Assembly: GCA_019911965.1 (NCBI GenBank)
Contig: JAIOJF010000025.1
Coordinates: 1-41,719 of the forward strand
Direction of reading: 5' to 3'
Origin: Paracoccaceae bacterium
GTDB taxonomy: Bacteria; Pseudomonadota; Alphaproteobacteria; Rhodobacterales; Rhodobacteraceae
DNA length: 41,719 bases
Shown in pieces: positions 1 to 8,366 of the stretch. Below the pieces are notes generated by a model that saw only the letters and a list, made by a program, of their open reading frames with translations, was not told where the DNA came from and made no database searches. Numbering within the stretch: the first letter of the stretch is position 1; each line of letters starts with the position of its first letter. The translations under genes and the position numbers were made by a program.

Positions 1-2
1 GC

Positions 3-443
3 CCCGAGGCGGTGGGGGAAGGCGGCGTGGACCGCGCCGCCCTGCGTGCCTGGATCGCCCGCGATTCCGCTGCCCTGACGGCCCTCAACGCGCTGGTGCA
101 TCCTTTGGTGGCGGCGGATCGTGCGGAATTTATCGCGCAATCCGCGGCCGGCGGCCACAGGATCGTGGTGGTCGATGTGCCGCTTCTGTATGAAACCGGC
201 GGCGATGCGCATGTCGATGCGGTGGTCGTGGTTTCCGCCCCGCCCGAGGTGCAGAAAGCCCGCGTGCTGGATCGCCCCGGCATGGACCCGGCGCATTTCG
301 AGCGTATCCTGGCCAGTCAGATGCCCGATGCCGAAAAACGCGCCCGCGCCGATTTTGTGATCGAAACCACCGGCCTTGAAGCGGCGGAAAACGCGGTTCA
401 GGATGTGCTGACAGCGATCCGTGAAAGGCTGGATGATGCGTGA
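3..443 (+). CDS. coaE: Dephospho-CoA kinase, 3' part (N-terminus outside window)
   Basis: This is the C-terminal 146 residues of a P-loop kinase that phosphorylates the ribose 3'-OH of dephospho-CoA, the last step of coenzyme A synthesis in the cytoplasm. The reading frame is open from the window edge, so the ATP-binding P-loop lies upstream. The visible part contains the family signature DVPLLYE after a hydrophobic strand ([15 protein letters not shown]). It also has the stretch with [18 protein letters not shown], which matches the CoaE lid region (R...R..aQ..). The gene ends at TGA 441-443 and overlaps the start of dnaQ, which suggests translational coupling. The coaE-dnaQ-secB order is usual in Rhodobacteraceae. 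Confidence 0.93.
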   Translation, partial: PEAVGEGGVDRAALRAWIARDSAALTALNALVHPLVAADRAEFIAQSAAGGHRIVVVDVPLLYETGGDAHVDAVVVVSAPPEVQKARVLDRPGMDPAHFERILASQMPDAEKRARADFVIETTGLEAAENAVQDVLTAIRERLDDA

Positions 444-1122
444 AATTGTGCTGGATACCGAAACCACCGGCTTCGATCCTGATTCCGGTGACCGGATCGT
501 CGAGATCGGCGCGATCGAGTTGCTGAACCACCTGCCGACCGGAAACGTATATCACCAATATATCAACCCCGAACGCGCAATGCCGGCGGATGCCTTCGCG
601 GTGCACGGGCTGGGCGATGATTTCCTGGCCGACAAGCCGGTTTTCGCCAGTATCGCGCGGGATTTTGTTGCCTTTGTCGGATCGGCCAAGCTGGTCATCC
701 ATAACGCCTCGTTCGACATGAAATTCCTCAATGCCGAGCTGAAATGGGCCGAATTGCCGGGCCTGCCGATGGATCAGGCGATTGACACGCTGGAAATCGC
801 CCGCCGCCGCTTTCCCGGGGCGCAGAACTCGCTGGATGCCTTGTGCCGTCGCTTCGCGGTGGACAATTCCGCGCGCGAAAAACACGGCGCGTTGCTGGAT
901 TCCGAATTGCTGGCCGAGATTTATCTGGAACTGATCGGCGGCCGCCAGCCCGATCTGGTGCTGGCCGCGGGCGGCAACGGGCGGCAGGGCCACGATGTGG
1001 AGATCGAAGGTGGCTGGAAGCCGATGCCCCGCCCGAACAAGCTGCCCCCGCGCCCGAGCGAGGCCGAGATTGCCCGCCACGCCCATTTCATGGCGACGCT
1101 GAACGAAAAAGACCCCGGATGA
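436..1122 (+). CDS. dnaQ: DNA polymerase III epsilon subunit, 3'-5' proofreading exonuclease
   Basis: This is the proofreading subunit of the replicative polymerase core, a 228-residue DEDDh-family exonuclease. Catalytic residues are visible with this start: Asp7 and Glu9 in DTETTGF (Exo I), Asp94 in HNASFDMKF (Exo II), and His150 and Asp155 in [13 protein letters not shown] (Exo III). The C-terminal tail is presumably the segment that binds the alpha subunit. ATG 436 was chosen because the protein then begins [10 protein letters not shown], as in homologues, and a GAAAGG lies just upstream. ATG 433 would add one residue. The start overlaps the coaE stop by 8 nt. The 3' end also encodes the terminator of the convergent secB gene on the opposite strand. 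Confidence 0.95.
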   Translation: MREIVLDTETTGFDPDSGDRIVEIGAIELLNHLPTGNVYHQYINPERAMPADAFAVHGLGDDFLADKPVFASIARDFVAFVGSAKLVIHNASFDMKFLNAELKWAELPGLPMDQAIDTLEIARRRFPGAQNSLDALCRRFAVDNSAREKHGALLDSELLAEIYLELIGGRQPDLVLAAGGNGRQGHDVEIEGGWKPMPRPNKLPPRPSEAEIARHAHFMATLNEKDPG

Positions 1123-1131
1123 ACTCCGGGG
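1106..1131 (-). terminator. Rho-independent terminator of secB, inside the 3' end of dnaQ
   Basis: Read on the minus strand, CCCCGGA (1131-1125), loop GTTCA and TCCGGGG (1119-1113) form a perfect 7-bp GC-rich stem followed at once by TCTTTTT (1112-1106). It lies 26 nt after the secB stop codon. The hairpin covers the dnaQ stop codon, so terminator and dnaQ coding sequence share the same bases. In the dnaQ direction the stem lacks a U-tract, so termination there would be weaker. Confidence 0.8.
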
Positions 1132-1156
1132 CCTTGTCAAACGCGCTGTTGCGCGG

Positions 1157-1657
1157 TCAGGAAACCGGCTTGCCGCCCTTTTCCGCGTCAGCCCGGCGCT
1201 GCAATTCCTGGCGGTACAATTGCAGGAAATCGATGTTTTCCAGGTTCAGCGGCGGATAACCGCCGTCGCGGGTGATGTCTCCGACGATCCGGCGCACATA
1301 GGGGAAGATCATGCGCGGGCATTCGATCAGCAGGAACGGATGCATCTGATCCTCGGGCACGTTCGAGACATGGAACACACCGGCATATTCCAGCTCAAGG
1401 ATGAACAGCTTGTCGTCGCCCTCCTTGGCCTTGGATTCGATGTTCAGCTTCAGCACGACTTCGTAATTCCCGTCCTGTTCGCGCTTGCGGGCATCCAGGT
1501 TCACCTGCACCTGAATATCGGGCTGCACATTGCCGGCGAAACCGCGCTGCGCGGCGAGGTTTTCAAAGCTCATGTCGCGGATGAACTGCCCGAGAACCTG
1601 CAATTGCGGTGCCGGGGTCGGTTGCGGCTGGGCCGCCGGTTTCTTCTCATCGGCCAT
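1157..1657 (-). CDS. secB: Protein-export chaperone SecB
   Basis: SecB is a cytoplasmic homotetrameric chaperone that keeps precursor proteins unfolded and delivers them to SecA at the Sec translocon. The 166-residue product has the family's conserved core, including QFIRDMSFENLAAQRG at the N-terminal part, LELEYAGVFHV in the middle, and LLIECPRMIFPYVRRIVGDITRDGGYPPLNL near the end. A Pro/Gln/Ala-rich N-terminal extension of about 20 residues is usual in alphaproteobacteria. ATG 1657 is preceded by AGGAGTCC at good spacing. The gene converges on dnaQ and carries its own terminator inside dnaQ. Confidence 0.96.
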   Translation of the reverse strand: MADEKKPAAQPQPTPAPQLQVLGQFIRDMSFENLAAQRGFAGNVQPDIQVQVNLDARKREQDGNYEVVLKLNIESKAKEGDDKLFILELEYAGVFHVSNVPEDQMHPFLLIECPRMIFPYVRRIVGDITRDGGYPPLNLENIDFLQLYRQELQRRADAEKGGKPVS

Positions 1658-1693
1658 TTGGGACTCCTGAATATCTGAAATTGATCTGCGCCA

Positions 1694-1722
1694 TGATTAG
1701 CAGGTCGGGCCAATGACGGCAA
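1694..1722 (-). promoter_or_regulatory. Candidate sigma-70-type promoter of secB
   Basis: On the minus strand a TTGCCG (-35, 1722-1717) is followed after exactly 17 nt by TAATCA (-10, 1699-1694), about 40 nt before the secB start codon. The -35 box is good and the -10 box is poor. It sits in the 86-nt gap after the fxsA stop, so secB could be transcribed alone or together with fxsA. Confidence 0.35.
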
Positions 1723-1743
1723 TCGGGGAAAGGCGGTGCGATA

Positions 1744-2232
1744 TCAATGCTTTGTCCAACCCGAGGGCTTGTCGGGGCGGTTCGCCGCACCCTCGTCCAC
1801 CACGGTATAATCGCCATCAATGGTTGTACCGTCACCGCGGTCCGGTGCGGGCCTGACGGTGGACGAGGTGTAAACCACGCCGCTGGTGGTGATCCGCGAC
1901 GCCGCCCAGCGGATCAGAACCGCCCGTACCGGCGGCAGCAACAGGGCAAAGCCCACCGCATCGGTGAAAAACCCCGGCGTCAGCAGCAACACGCCCGCCA
2001 CCAGGATCATCGCGCCCTGCGCCATCGGATCGGCAGGGTTGCCGCCCTCGGCCAGCGAGCGCTGCAAGCGGTTCAGCGTGGACAACCCTTGCGCGCGCAT
2101 CAGCGTGGTGCCGGCAAGTGCCGTCAGGATCACGATGGCCAGCGTCGGCCACAGCCCGATCGCCCCGCCCACCTGGATGAACAGCGCAATCTCGATGATC
2201 GGCACGGCCACGAACAACAAAAACAGCCACAT
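1744..2232 (-). CDS. fxsA: FxsA-family inner-membrane protein
   Basis: This 162-residue membrane protein belongs to the FxsA family. E. coli FxsA is named for suppression of F-plasmid exclusion of phage T7 when overproduced, and its normal role is unknown. The opening MWLFLLFVAVPIIEIALFIQVG is the typical first helix. It is followed by a second helix (LWPTLAIVILTALAGTTLMRAQG) and a third around AMILVAGVLLLTPGFFTDAVGFALLLPPVR. The remaining approximately 60 residues are polar and probably cytoplasmic. ATG 2232 is preceded by GAGGAAATC. The gene is divergent from the Tim44-like gene and lies upstream of secB on the same strand, a conserved neighbourhood in this family of bacteria. Confidence 0.9.
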   Translation of the reverse strand: MWLFLLFVAVPIIEIALFIQVGGAIGLWPTLAIVILTALAGTTLMRAQGLSTLNRLQRSLAEGGNPADPMAQGAMILVAGVLLLTPGFFTDAVGFALLLPPVRAVLIRWAASRITTSGVVYTSSTVRPAPDRGDGTTIDGDYTVVDEGAANRPDKPSGWTKH

Positions 2233-2351
2233 GATGATTTCCTCGCAAACTCTTGCCCTGCGGCTGGTAGACTTGCCGCCGGGTGTGACTTACATATGTG
2301 CTAACCGGCCCCGATACCATGAACGGGCTGCAATTTTCAGGAGTCTACCGC

Positions 2352-3017
2352 ATGAGTTCTGCTGTCATACAGCTTCTCGTTCTGGCCGGGATCGCGCTTT
2401 TCCTCATCCTCAGGCTGAAAAACGTGCTGGGCACCCGCGACGGATTTGAAAAACCGCCGATCAGCGGCGCACCGAAGGCGGTGCAGAAACCCGTCAAACG
2501 CGATTTCGCGGTGATCGAGGGCGGCCCGGACCGCGACATTTCCGACAACATTGATGCCGACGGCAAGGCCGGGCAGGCGCTGGCGGCGATGAAGCAGGCC
2601 GAGCCGGAATTCGGCGTGACCGATTTCCTGGGCGGCGCGCGCGGTGCCTATGAAATGATCCTGACCGCCTTTGAAAGCGGCGAGATCGAGGGCCTGCGCC
2701 CCTTCCTGTCACCCGATGTCTACGAAAGCTTCGAGGCGGTGGTGCAAACCCGCGAGGCCGAGGGCCTGCGCGTGGACGCCAATTTCATCGGCATCCGCGA
2801 AATCAAGCTGACCGATGCCGATTACGATGCCACCACCGGCGAGGCGGAAATCACCATCCGCTTTGTCGGCGAGCTGACCTCGGTGGTGCGCGACCGCGCC
2901 GGCGAGATCATCGAAGGCAACCCCGAGGAAATCAAGCGCCAGAAAGATGTCTGGACCTTTGCGCGCATCATGGGCAGCAAGGATCCGAACTGGCTTCTGG
3001 TTGCCACGGGCGGATGA
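2352..3017 (+). CDS. Tim44/TimA-family adaptor protein
   Basis: The 221-residue protein has one N-terminal membrane helix (SSAVIQLLVLAGIALFLILRL) and a soluble Tim44-like domain from about residue 70 (GVTDFLGGARGAYEMILTAFESG...) to the end (VWTFARIMGSKDPNWLLVATGG). Mitochondrial Tim44 tethers Hsp70 at the TIM23 translocon. The alphaproteobacterial relatives are inner-membrane proteins of unclear role in envelope biogenesis. ATG 2352 was chosen because AGGAG lies 8 nt upstream and the helix then starts at once. An upstream in-frame start at 2298 would add 18 residues without a good ribosome site. The stop overlaps the mltA start (ATGA), so the two genes are coupled. Confidence 0.9.
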   Translation: MSSAVIQLLVLAGIALFLILRLKNVLGTRDGFEKPPISGAPKAVQKPVKRDFAVIEGGPDRDISDNIDADGKAGQALAAMKQAEPEFGVTDFLGGARGAYEMILTAFESGEIEGLRPFLSPDVYESFEAVVQTREAEGLRVDANFIGIREIKLTDADYDATTGEAEITIRFVGELTSVVRDRAGEIIEGNPEEIKRQKDVWTFARIMGSKDPNWLLVATGG

Positions 3018-4045
3018 TCCGGGCGGCGCGTATTCTGGCCCTGTTGGCATTGGCGTTACCGCTGGCCAATGCGGGGCAGTCCGCGCCGCGATACCGCGCC
3101 GTCCCGTATGCGCAATTGCTGGGATGGTCGGGCGACAATCATCAGGAGGCGCTGGACTCCTTCCTGAAGTCCTGCATGGATATCAAGGCAAAGGAATGGA
3201 AGCCGCTTTGCCGGATGGCCGAAACCCGCCCCCATGCAAAGACGTTTTTTGAAACCTTCTTCACCCCGGTCGAGGTTCGCCCCGGCACCGAGGCGCTGTT
3301 CACCGGCTATTATGAGCCGGTTCTGAACGGATCATTGTACAAGGTCGGGCCGTATCAATACCCGATCTATGAAAAACCCGCCGATCTGACCCCGAAGGAC
3401 CCGAACCTGACCCGTGCCGCGATCAGCGCCGGGGCGCTGCGCTACAAGGGGCTGGAAATCGCCTATGTCGATGATCCGGTCGAGGCGTATTTCCTGCATA
3501 TTCAAGGTTCGGGCCGCATCAGGCTGACCAATGGCAATGTCGTGCGGGTCGGCTATGCGGCCGAGAACGGCCATGTCTACCGCTCGGCCCCGCGCGAATT
3601 GATCCGCATGGGTGAGGTGACGCCGGATCAGGCCTCGATCGAAGGCATAAAGGCCTGGGCCAAGGCCAATCCCGACAAGGCGCAGGCGGCGCTGGATTTC
3701 AACGCGTCTTACGTGTTCTTCCGCAAGGTCGAGACATTGACCGAGGATTCCGGCCCCTACGGCGCATTGGAGCGCCCGATAACGCCGCTGCGCTCCATTG
3801 CGGTTGATCCAAGGCATGTGCAGCTTGGCGCGCCGGTCTGGATCGAAAAAGGCGGGCGCAACGCGATGCGCCGGTTGATGGTGGCGCAGGATGTCGGTTC
3901 CGCCATCAAGGGGCCGCAGCGGGCGGATATCTTCTTTGGCACCGGCGCACATGCCGGGAAACTGGCCGGTGAAACCCGCAATGGCGGGCGCATGGTGGTC
4001 TTGATGCCGAACGCGCTGGCGCTTCGCCTGGCACCCGAGGGCTGA
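3014..4045 (+). CDS. mltA: Membrane-bound lytic murein transglycosylase A (MltA)
   Basis: MltA cleaves the MurNAc-GlcNAc bond of peptidoglycan, forming 1,6-anhydro-muropeptides in the periplasm. The 343-residue product begins with a signal peptide, probably cut after ANA (residues 18-20). No lipobox cysteine is present, so unlike E. coli MltA it is probably not a lipoprotein. The MltA domain includes FTGYYEP (96-102) and HIQGSG (162-167). The C-terminal 3D domain has AQDVGSAIKG with Asp293 and RADIFFG with Asp305, corresponding to the conserved catalytic aspartates. The start overlaps the Tim44-like stop, and the smr gene follows after 3 nt, so all three form one operon. Confidence 0.94.
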   Translation: MIRAARILALLALALPLANAGQSAPRYRAVPYAQLLGWSGDNHQEALDSFLKSCMDIKAKEWKPLCRMAETRPHAKTFFETFFTPVEVRPGTEALFTGYYEPVLNGSLYKVGPYQYPIYEKPADLTPKDPNLTRAAISAGALRYKGLEIAYVDDPVEAYFLHIQGSGRIRLTNGNVVRVGYAAENGHVYRSAPRELIRMGEVTPDQASIEGIKAWAKANPDKAQAALDFNASYVFFRKVETLTEDSGPYGALERPITPLRSIAVDPRHVQLGAPVWIEKGGRNAMRRLMVAQDVGSAIKGPQRADIFFGTGAHAGKLAGETRNGGRMVVLMPNALALRLAPEG

Positions 4046-4048
4046 ACA

Positions 4049-4660
4049 TTGGCAGGCAGGCGGCGCAACGGACGCGGAATCGATGCCGAGGAACGGGCGC
4101 TGTGGCAAAAGGTGGTGGAACAGGCCGAACCGCTGCATGATCGCAGGCCGCCGATGATCGAAACCCTGCGGCAGGCGGTGGCCTCTGCCAGCACCCCCGC
4201 CCCGGCCCGCCCGGCCCCGTTGCCGAGGTTCCGCCTGGGCGAGAAGGCGGCGAAATACACCCCGGTGAACCGTTTGCAACCAAGCCTTGACGATCATTAT
4301 GCAAATGTCTCGTCCAACATGGACAAGCGGAATTTCGACCGCCTGAAGAAGGGCAAGATGGCGGTGGATGGCCGTATTGATCTGCACGGCATGACCCTGG
4401 CCGAGGCGCATCCCGCCCTGATCGGTTTCGTGCGCGAGGCGCATCATGCCGGAAAACGCCTGCTTCTGGTGATCACCGGCAAGGGCAAGGCCGGGCGCGA
4501 CGATTGGGTGATGCCGGCGCGGCAAGGCGTGCTGAAACATCAGGTGCCGCAATGGCTGGCGATGCAGCCCCTTGCCCCGTTGGTTTTGCAGGTGACACAG
4601 GCCACGCGCAAACATGGCGGCGCCGGGGCGATCTACGTTTACCTCAGGCGGCAGCGTTAG
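4049..4660 (+). CDS. Smr-domain protein (predicted endonuclease)
   Basis: The 203-residue protein has a basic, proline-rich N-terminal half and a C-terminal Smr (small MutS-related) domain from about residue 105. The domain shows IDLHGMTL at 110-117 (the LDxH-type motif), TGKGKAG near 143-149, and the closing AGAIYVYLRR. Smr domains nick DNA or RNA, but the target of stand-alone proteobacterial versions is unknown. No ATG fits the beginning. TTG 4049 gives MAGRRRNGRGIDAEERALW, which resembles homologues, and it has GAGGG 7 nt upstream. The stop overlaps the end of the convergent MFS gene by 17 nt. Confidence 0.88.
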   Translation: MAGRRRNGRGIDAEERALWQKVVEQAEPLHDRRPPMIETLRQAVASASTPAPARPAPLPRFRLGEKAAKYTPVNRLQPSLDDHYANVSSNMDKRNFDRLKKGKMAVDGRIDLHGMTLAEAHPALIGFVREAHHAGKRLLLVITGKGKAGRDDWVMPARQGVLKHQVPQWLAMQPLAPLVLQVTQATRKHGGAGAIYVYLRRQR

Positions 4661-5870
4661 GCAGCAAAGGTGCGGCCCGGCGCATCGCCAGATGTGTCAG
4701 CGTACAGGCGGCCAGAATATAGACGGCAAAAAACACCATCTGATCGGCGAAGGGATAGCCAAGATCAATCAGCGCCCCGGTCAGCCCCGGCCCAAGCGCC
4801 GATCCCAGCACCATCAGCGAGGTCGCCAGCGATTTCACCGCGCCAAGGTTGCGGGTGCCGTAAAATTCCGGCCAGAACGCCCCGAACAACGTCGCCCCGC
4901 CGCCCTGCATCAGCCCCATCAGCACGAAACCAAGCATCGCGGCTGCGATGGTATCGCCCAGCCCGAACACCACATAAGCCAGCGCCATCGGCACCTGGAA
5001 CCACGCGATCAGCTTCGCGCAGCCGAAGCGGTCAATCGCCCAGCCATAGGCGAACATCGAGGCGATGGTGGTGACGGTGAACAGCGGAAACAAGGCCACG
5101 AAATGCGCATGTTCCCAGCCCTTGCCGGTGCTGAGATGCACCTGCTGGAAAAACAAGGCGGTGGAGAATATGCCCGGCGCGCTCATCGTCGGCAGGATCA
5201 TCCAGAACAGCCAATGCGACAGCGCCTGATGCCGTGTCCAGTGGATGCCGTTCATGCCGGCGCTGCTATCCTGTTCGGCAATGGATTGCGGCGTGCGTTC
5301 GCGTTGTAACAGGATCAGAAGGACCGGGATCATCAGCACCGAGGCCAGCGCCGCAATCAGCCAGAGCGACCGCCACTCGGCGAATGCCAGCAGGAAAACG
5401 AACAGCATCGGCAGGAACGCCTCGCCAACGGAAAAGCCAAGGGTGGAAATCGCCAGCGCCTTGCCGCGTGCCGCCTGGAACCATCGGGCGATGGCAACCA
5501 CCGCGATATGGCTGAGCATGCCCTGCCCGGTGAACCGGAGCGCGAAAATCGCCAGCGGCAAGGCCCAGGCCCCGGGCAGGTTGGCCATGAACAGGCAGGC
5601 AATCGCCAGCCCGACCAGCACGATGGCGGCCAGGGTTCCGGCGCGGAACCGGTCGCTCAGGATGCCGCCCCATAGCATGACAATTGCCGAAGCTGTTGTT
5701 CCGGCGGAATAATATCCGCCCCATTGGCCATCGGACAGGCCGAACTCGGCCATGATCTCGCCCGCGAAGATCGAGATGAAAAAGGTCTGGCCATAAGACG
5801 ACGACAGCGAAATCAACCCGCCCGCCAGCAGCCAGCGCTTGTTCAGAAACAGGAAGTCGAACATCCGCAT
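4644..5870 (-). CDS. MFS transporter
   Basis: This is a 408-residue major facilitator superfamily permease with about twelve predicted membrane helices in two halves, joined by a hydrophilic loop around residues 185-205 (QRERTPQSIAEQDSSAG). Between helices 2 and 3 lies GGILSDRFRAG, the MFS motif A. The first helix contains SLSSSYGQTFFISIF, seen in the uncharacterised alphaproteobacterial subgroup that keeps the GQTFFI motif. The substrate cannot be read from the sequence. ATG 5870 is used; ATG 5864 is possible. The gene is convergent with smr with overlapping 3' ends and no visible terminator between them. Confidence 0.85.
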   Translation of the reverse strand: MRMFDFLFLNKRWLLAGGLISLSSSYGQTFFISIFAGEIMAEFGLSDGQWGGYYSAGTTASAIVMLWGGILSDRFRAGTLAAIVLVGLAIACLFMANLPGAWALPLAIFALRFTGQGMLSHIAVVAIARWFQAARGKALAISTLGFSVGEAFLPMLFVFLLAFAEWRSLWLIAALASVLMIPVLLILLQRERTPQSIAEQDSSAGMNGIHWTRHQALSHWLFWMILPTMSAPGIFSTALFFQQVHLSTGKGWEHAHFVALFPLFTVTTIASMFAYGWAIDRFGCAKLIAWFQVPMALAYVVFGLGDTIAAAMLGFVLMGLMQGGGATLFGAFWPEFYGTRNLGAVKSLATSLMVLGSALGPGLTGALIDLGYPFADQMVFFAVYILAACTLTHLAMRRAAPLLPNAAA

Positions 5871-5917
5871 GGGCGCGACCTTGCGACGGAAATCGCGCGG
5901 ACGCCATTGCTAAAATG

Positions 5918-5970
5918 CCGGGGTCTTCCCGCCCCCGGACCCCCGGGGAGTATTTCTGCCAAAAAGAAGC
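5918..5970 (-). repeat. Post-stop repeat element, copy 1 (after hslU), terminator-like
   Basis: Starting 10 nt after the hslU stop, the minus strand reads CTTCTTTTTGGC, then AGAAATACTCC, then a CCGGGG...CCCCGG stem and CATTTT. The same module order, with small changes, follows parC (copy 2) and fghA (copy 3), always in the orientation of the gene just ended. The stem followed by T residues could terminate hslU. The shared T-rich and AAATA block before the stem is not explained by termination alone. Confidence 0.6.
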
Positions 5971-5979
5971 CCGGGCGGT

Positions 5980-7287
5980 TTACAGCACGTAGCGGCTGAG
6001 ATCGGCCGAGCGGGACAATTCGCCAAGGTTCTTTTCGACGAACGCGGCATCGACAACCACCTTGTCGCCGCCGCGGTCCGGGGCGGTGAAGCTCAATTCC
6101 TCGAACACCCGCTCCAGCACGGTATAAAGCCGCCTTGCGCCGATATTTTCCACCGACTGGTTGACCTCGGCGGCGATTTTCGCCAGCGCCGCGATGCCGT
6201 CTTCGGTGAAGGACATCTCCACCGCCTCGGTCTGCATCAATGCGGTATATTGCCGGGTCAGGGCGTTGTCGGTTTCCGTCAGGATGCGGATGAAATCGGC
6301 CTCGGTCAGGGCGCGCAGTTCCACCCGGATCGGCAGGCGGCCCTGCAATTCCGGCAGCAAATCCGACGGTTTGGCAATGTGGAACGCGCCCGAGGCGATG
6401 AACAGGATATGATCGGTGCGCACCGGGCCGTGTTTGGTGGAGACCGTGGTGCCTTCGATCAGCGGCAACAGATCGCGCTGCACGCCTTCGCGGCTGACAT
6501 CGGCACCGCGGGCATCGGCGCGGGCGCAGACCTTGTCGATCTCATCCAGAAACACGATGCCGCTTTCCTCGACCGCTTTCACCGCCTCGCGGGTGACACT
6601 GTCCTGATCGACCAGCTTGTCGGCCTCCTCGCTGATCAGCAGATTGTACGAGTCCGCCACCGATAATTTGCGCCGCTGGGTGCGCCCGGAAAACGCCTTG
6701 CCGAACAGATCGCCGAGATTCATCATCCCCATGCCGCCGCCAGGCTGGCCGGGGATATCGAACATCTGCATCGGGTTCGCGGTATCGGCGACCTCAAGTT
6801 CGATCATCTTGTCGTCCAGCAGGCCGTCGCGCAGTTTCTTGCGGAACATCTCGCGGGTCTGTTCGCGGGCATCCGATCCGGCCAGCGCGTCGATCACCCT
6901 TTCTTCGGCGGCGGCATGGGCACCGGCCTTGACGGCCTCGCGCTTGGTTTCGCGCACCATCACGATGGCGCTGTCCACCAGATCGCGGATGATCTGTTCG
7001 ACATCGCGCCCGACATATCCGACCTCGGTGAACTTGGTGGCCTCGACCTTCAGAAAGGGGGCCTTGGCCAGCCGCGCCAGGCGGCGGGAAATCTCGGTCT
7101 TGCCGACGCCTGTGGGGCCGATCATCAGGATGTTCTTGGGGTAAACCTCTTCGCGAAGATCGTCGCCCAACTGCTTGCGCCGCCAGCGATTTCTGAGCGC
7201 GACCGCCACCGCGCGCTTGGCGTCGTTCTGGCCGATGATGAAGCGGTCAAGCTCGGATACGATCTCGCGGGGGGTCAGGTCGGTCAT
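5980..7287 (-). CDS. hslU: ATP-dependent protease ATPase subunit HslU (ClpY)
   Basis: HslU is the AAA+ unfoldase that feeds substrates into the HslV peptidase in the cytoplasm. The product is 435 residues, the usual length. Walker A is GPTGVGKT (57-64) and Walker B is [10 protein letters not shown] (243-252). The family's I-domain lies between them and is Met/Gly-rich near 180-200. Sensor-2 type residues lie in [13 protein letters not shown]. The C-terminal LSRYVL matches the tail that inserts into HslV to activate it. ATG 7287 starts [20 protein letters not shown] as in homologues. It overlaps the stop of the upstream membrane protein gene as ATGA. An in-frame upstream extension has no homologue-like sequence and was left out. 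Confidence 0.97.
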   Translation of the reverse strand: MTDLTPREIVSELDRFIIGQNDAKRAVAVALRNRWRRKQLGDDLREEVYPKNILMIGPTGVGKTEISRRLARLAKAPFLKVEATKFTEVGYVGRDVEQIIRDLVDSAIVMVRETKREAVKAGAHAAAEERVIDALAGSDAREQTREMFRKKLRDGLLDDKMIELEVADTANPMQMFDIPGQPGGGMGMMNLGDLFGKAFSGRTQRRKLSVADSYNLLISEEADKLVDQDSVTREAVKAVEESGIVFLDEIDKVCARADARGADVSREGVQRDLLPLIEGTTVSTKHGPVRTDHILFIASGAFHIAKPSDLLPELQGRLPIRVELRALTEADFIRILTETDNALTRQYTALMQTEAVEMSFTEDGIAALAKIAAEVNQSVENIGARRLYTVLERVFEELSFTAPDRGGDKVVVDAAFVEKNLGELSRSADLSRYVL

Positions 7288-8366
7288 GTTGCCTCGGGAT
7301 AGGGCGGAAGTTTCGATTTCAGGGCAAAGTCGGGCAGGGAGCGCATCAGCGCGGCACGCAGCGGCACCCAGGCGGCACCGATCCAGGTGATGAAGCCGCC
7401 CATCAGCAGCAGCGTCCAGATCACGCCCCAGCCGGTATCCATGTCGGTGGACGAGATCGCCCAGGTGAGGATCGTGCCGATATAGATGATGCCGGCCGTC
7501 AGGAACGAGCGGCGGTCGATGATCAGCGCGGCGATGGTGATTAGCGCCAGGGCGAAGGCGGCCAGAAGGTAGCCGGACGCGCCGCCGATCCCCAGCAGGC
7601 TGACCACCACGACATTGACGATGGCGGGCGCGGCCAGGATATGCAGCCAGAAGGCGCTGGCGGCGTTGCGCGAAATCCGGTGCGGATCGCGCAGATCGAA
7701 CACCATTGCGCCGGTGAAGGCGACAAGGCCGAAGCCCAGCAATGTGAGCGCCAGCGTCGGGCTGGTGCCAAGGTCCAGATATTCCGCCAGCGAGCCGCCG
7801 ATGCTTTCGCCGATGAAGCGTTCCGGCAGCAAGAAACCGGCCAGCGAATAGGCCAGCCCGACACCGCAAAGCCCGGTCAGGAACATCACGAACGGCACCC
7901 GGAACATGCGGAAATAGCCCAGCAGGGCGGCGGCGGTGGCGATGAAGACCAGCGCGAAGCTGCCCGCATCCGGCATGGCCGAGCCGCCGAGCATGATCGC
8001 GAAGAACACGAAGACCGAAAAGCCGAACGTCCCGGCCAGGAATATCGACGGTAGGGTCATGCGGCGCTTCAGGGTGAAATAGCTGGCGAACAACGCCGAA
8101 ACCCCGGCGGCAACCAGCGGCAGCAGAAAGGGATTGCCCAGCATCAGCGACAGGGCGACGATGCCGCTGGTCAGCAGGGCAAGGCCGACGGTGACGAAAA
8201 TCTCGGAAAAGCCTTTGAACAGCTCGAACGGTTCGTCTTCATCCGCCATGTTGCTGCGAAAGCCGCCGCGTTGCTGGCTGATTACCAAAAGGCGGGCGGC
8301 CTGTGCTTCGGACACCACACCGGCAGCGACGGCGGCGCGCAGATCGTCGGTGGACAGATCAGCCAT
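7284..8366 (-). CDS. Ten-helix membrane protein of unknown function between hslV and hslU
   Basis: The 360-residue protein is not firmly recognised. Its N-terminus ([24 protein letters not shown]) resembles the short cytoplasmic head of DUF2157-type predicted membrane proteins. About ten hydrophobic helices follow from residue 53 to 335, then a short polar tail. The helices contain almost no charged residues, which argues against a classical ion-coupled transporter. ATG 8366 is preferred over TTG 8369. The start overlaps the hslV stop by 8 nt and the stop overlaps the hslU start as ATGA, so it is translationally coupled to both protease genes. A link to HslVU or heat stress is inferred from position only. 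Confidence 0.75.
   Translation of the reverse strand: MADLSTDDLRAAVAAGVVSEAQAARLLVISQQRGGFRSNMADEDEPFELFKGFSEIFVTVGLALLTSGIVALSLMLGNPFLLPLVAAGVSALFASYFTLKRRMTLPSIFLAGTFGFSVFVFFAIMLGGSAMPDAGSFALVFIATAAALLGYFRMFRVPFVMFLTGLCGVGLAYSLAGFLLPERFIGESIGGSLAEYLDLGTSPTLALTLLGFGLVAFTGAMVFDLRDPHRISRNAASAFWLHILAAPAIVNVVVVSLLGIGGASGYLLAAFALALITIAALIIDRRSFLTAGIIYIGTILTWAISSTDMDTGWGVIWTLLLMGGFITWIGAAWVPLRAALMRSLPDFALKSKLPPYPEAT

Noticed and set aside
130-1140. 336-codon minus-strand frame opposite coaE and dnaQ
   Set aside because: Both genes under it are clearly real; the translation has no family features.
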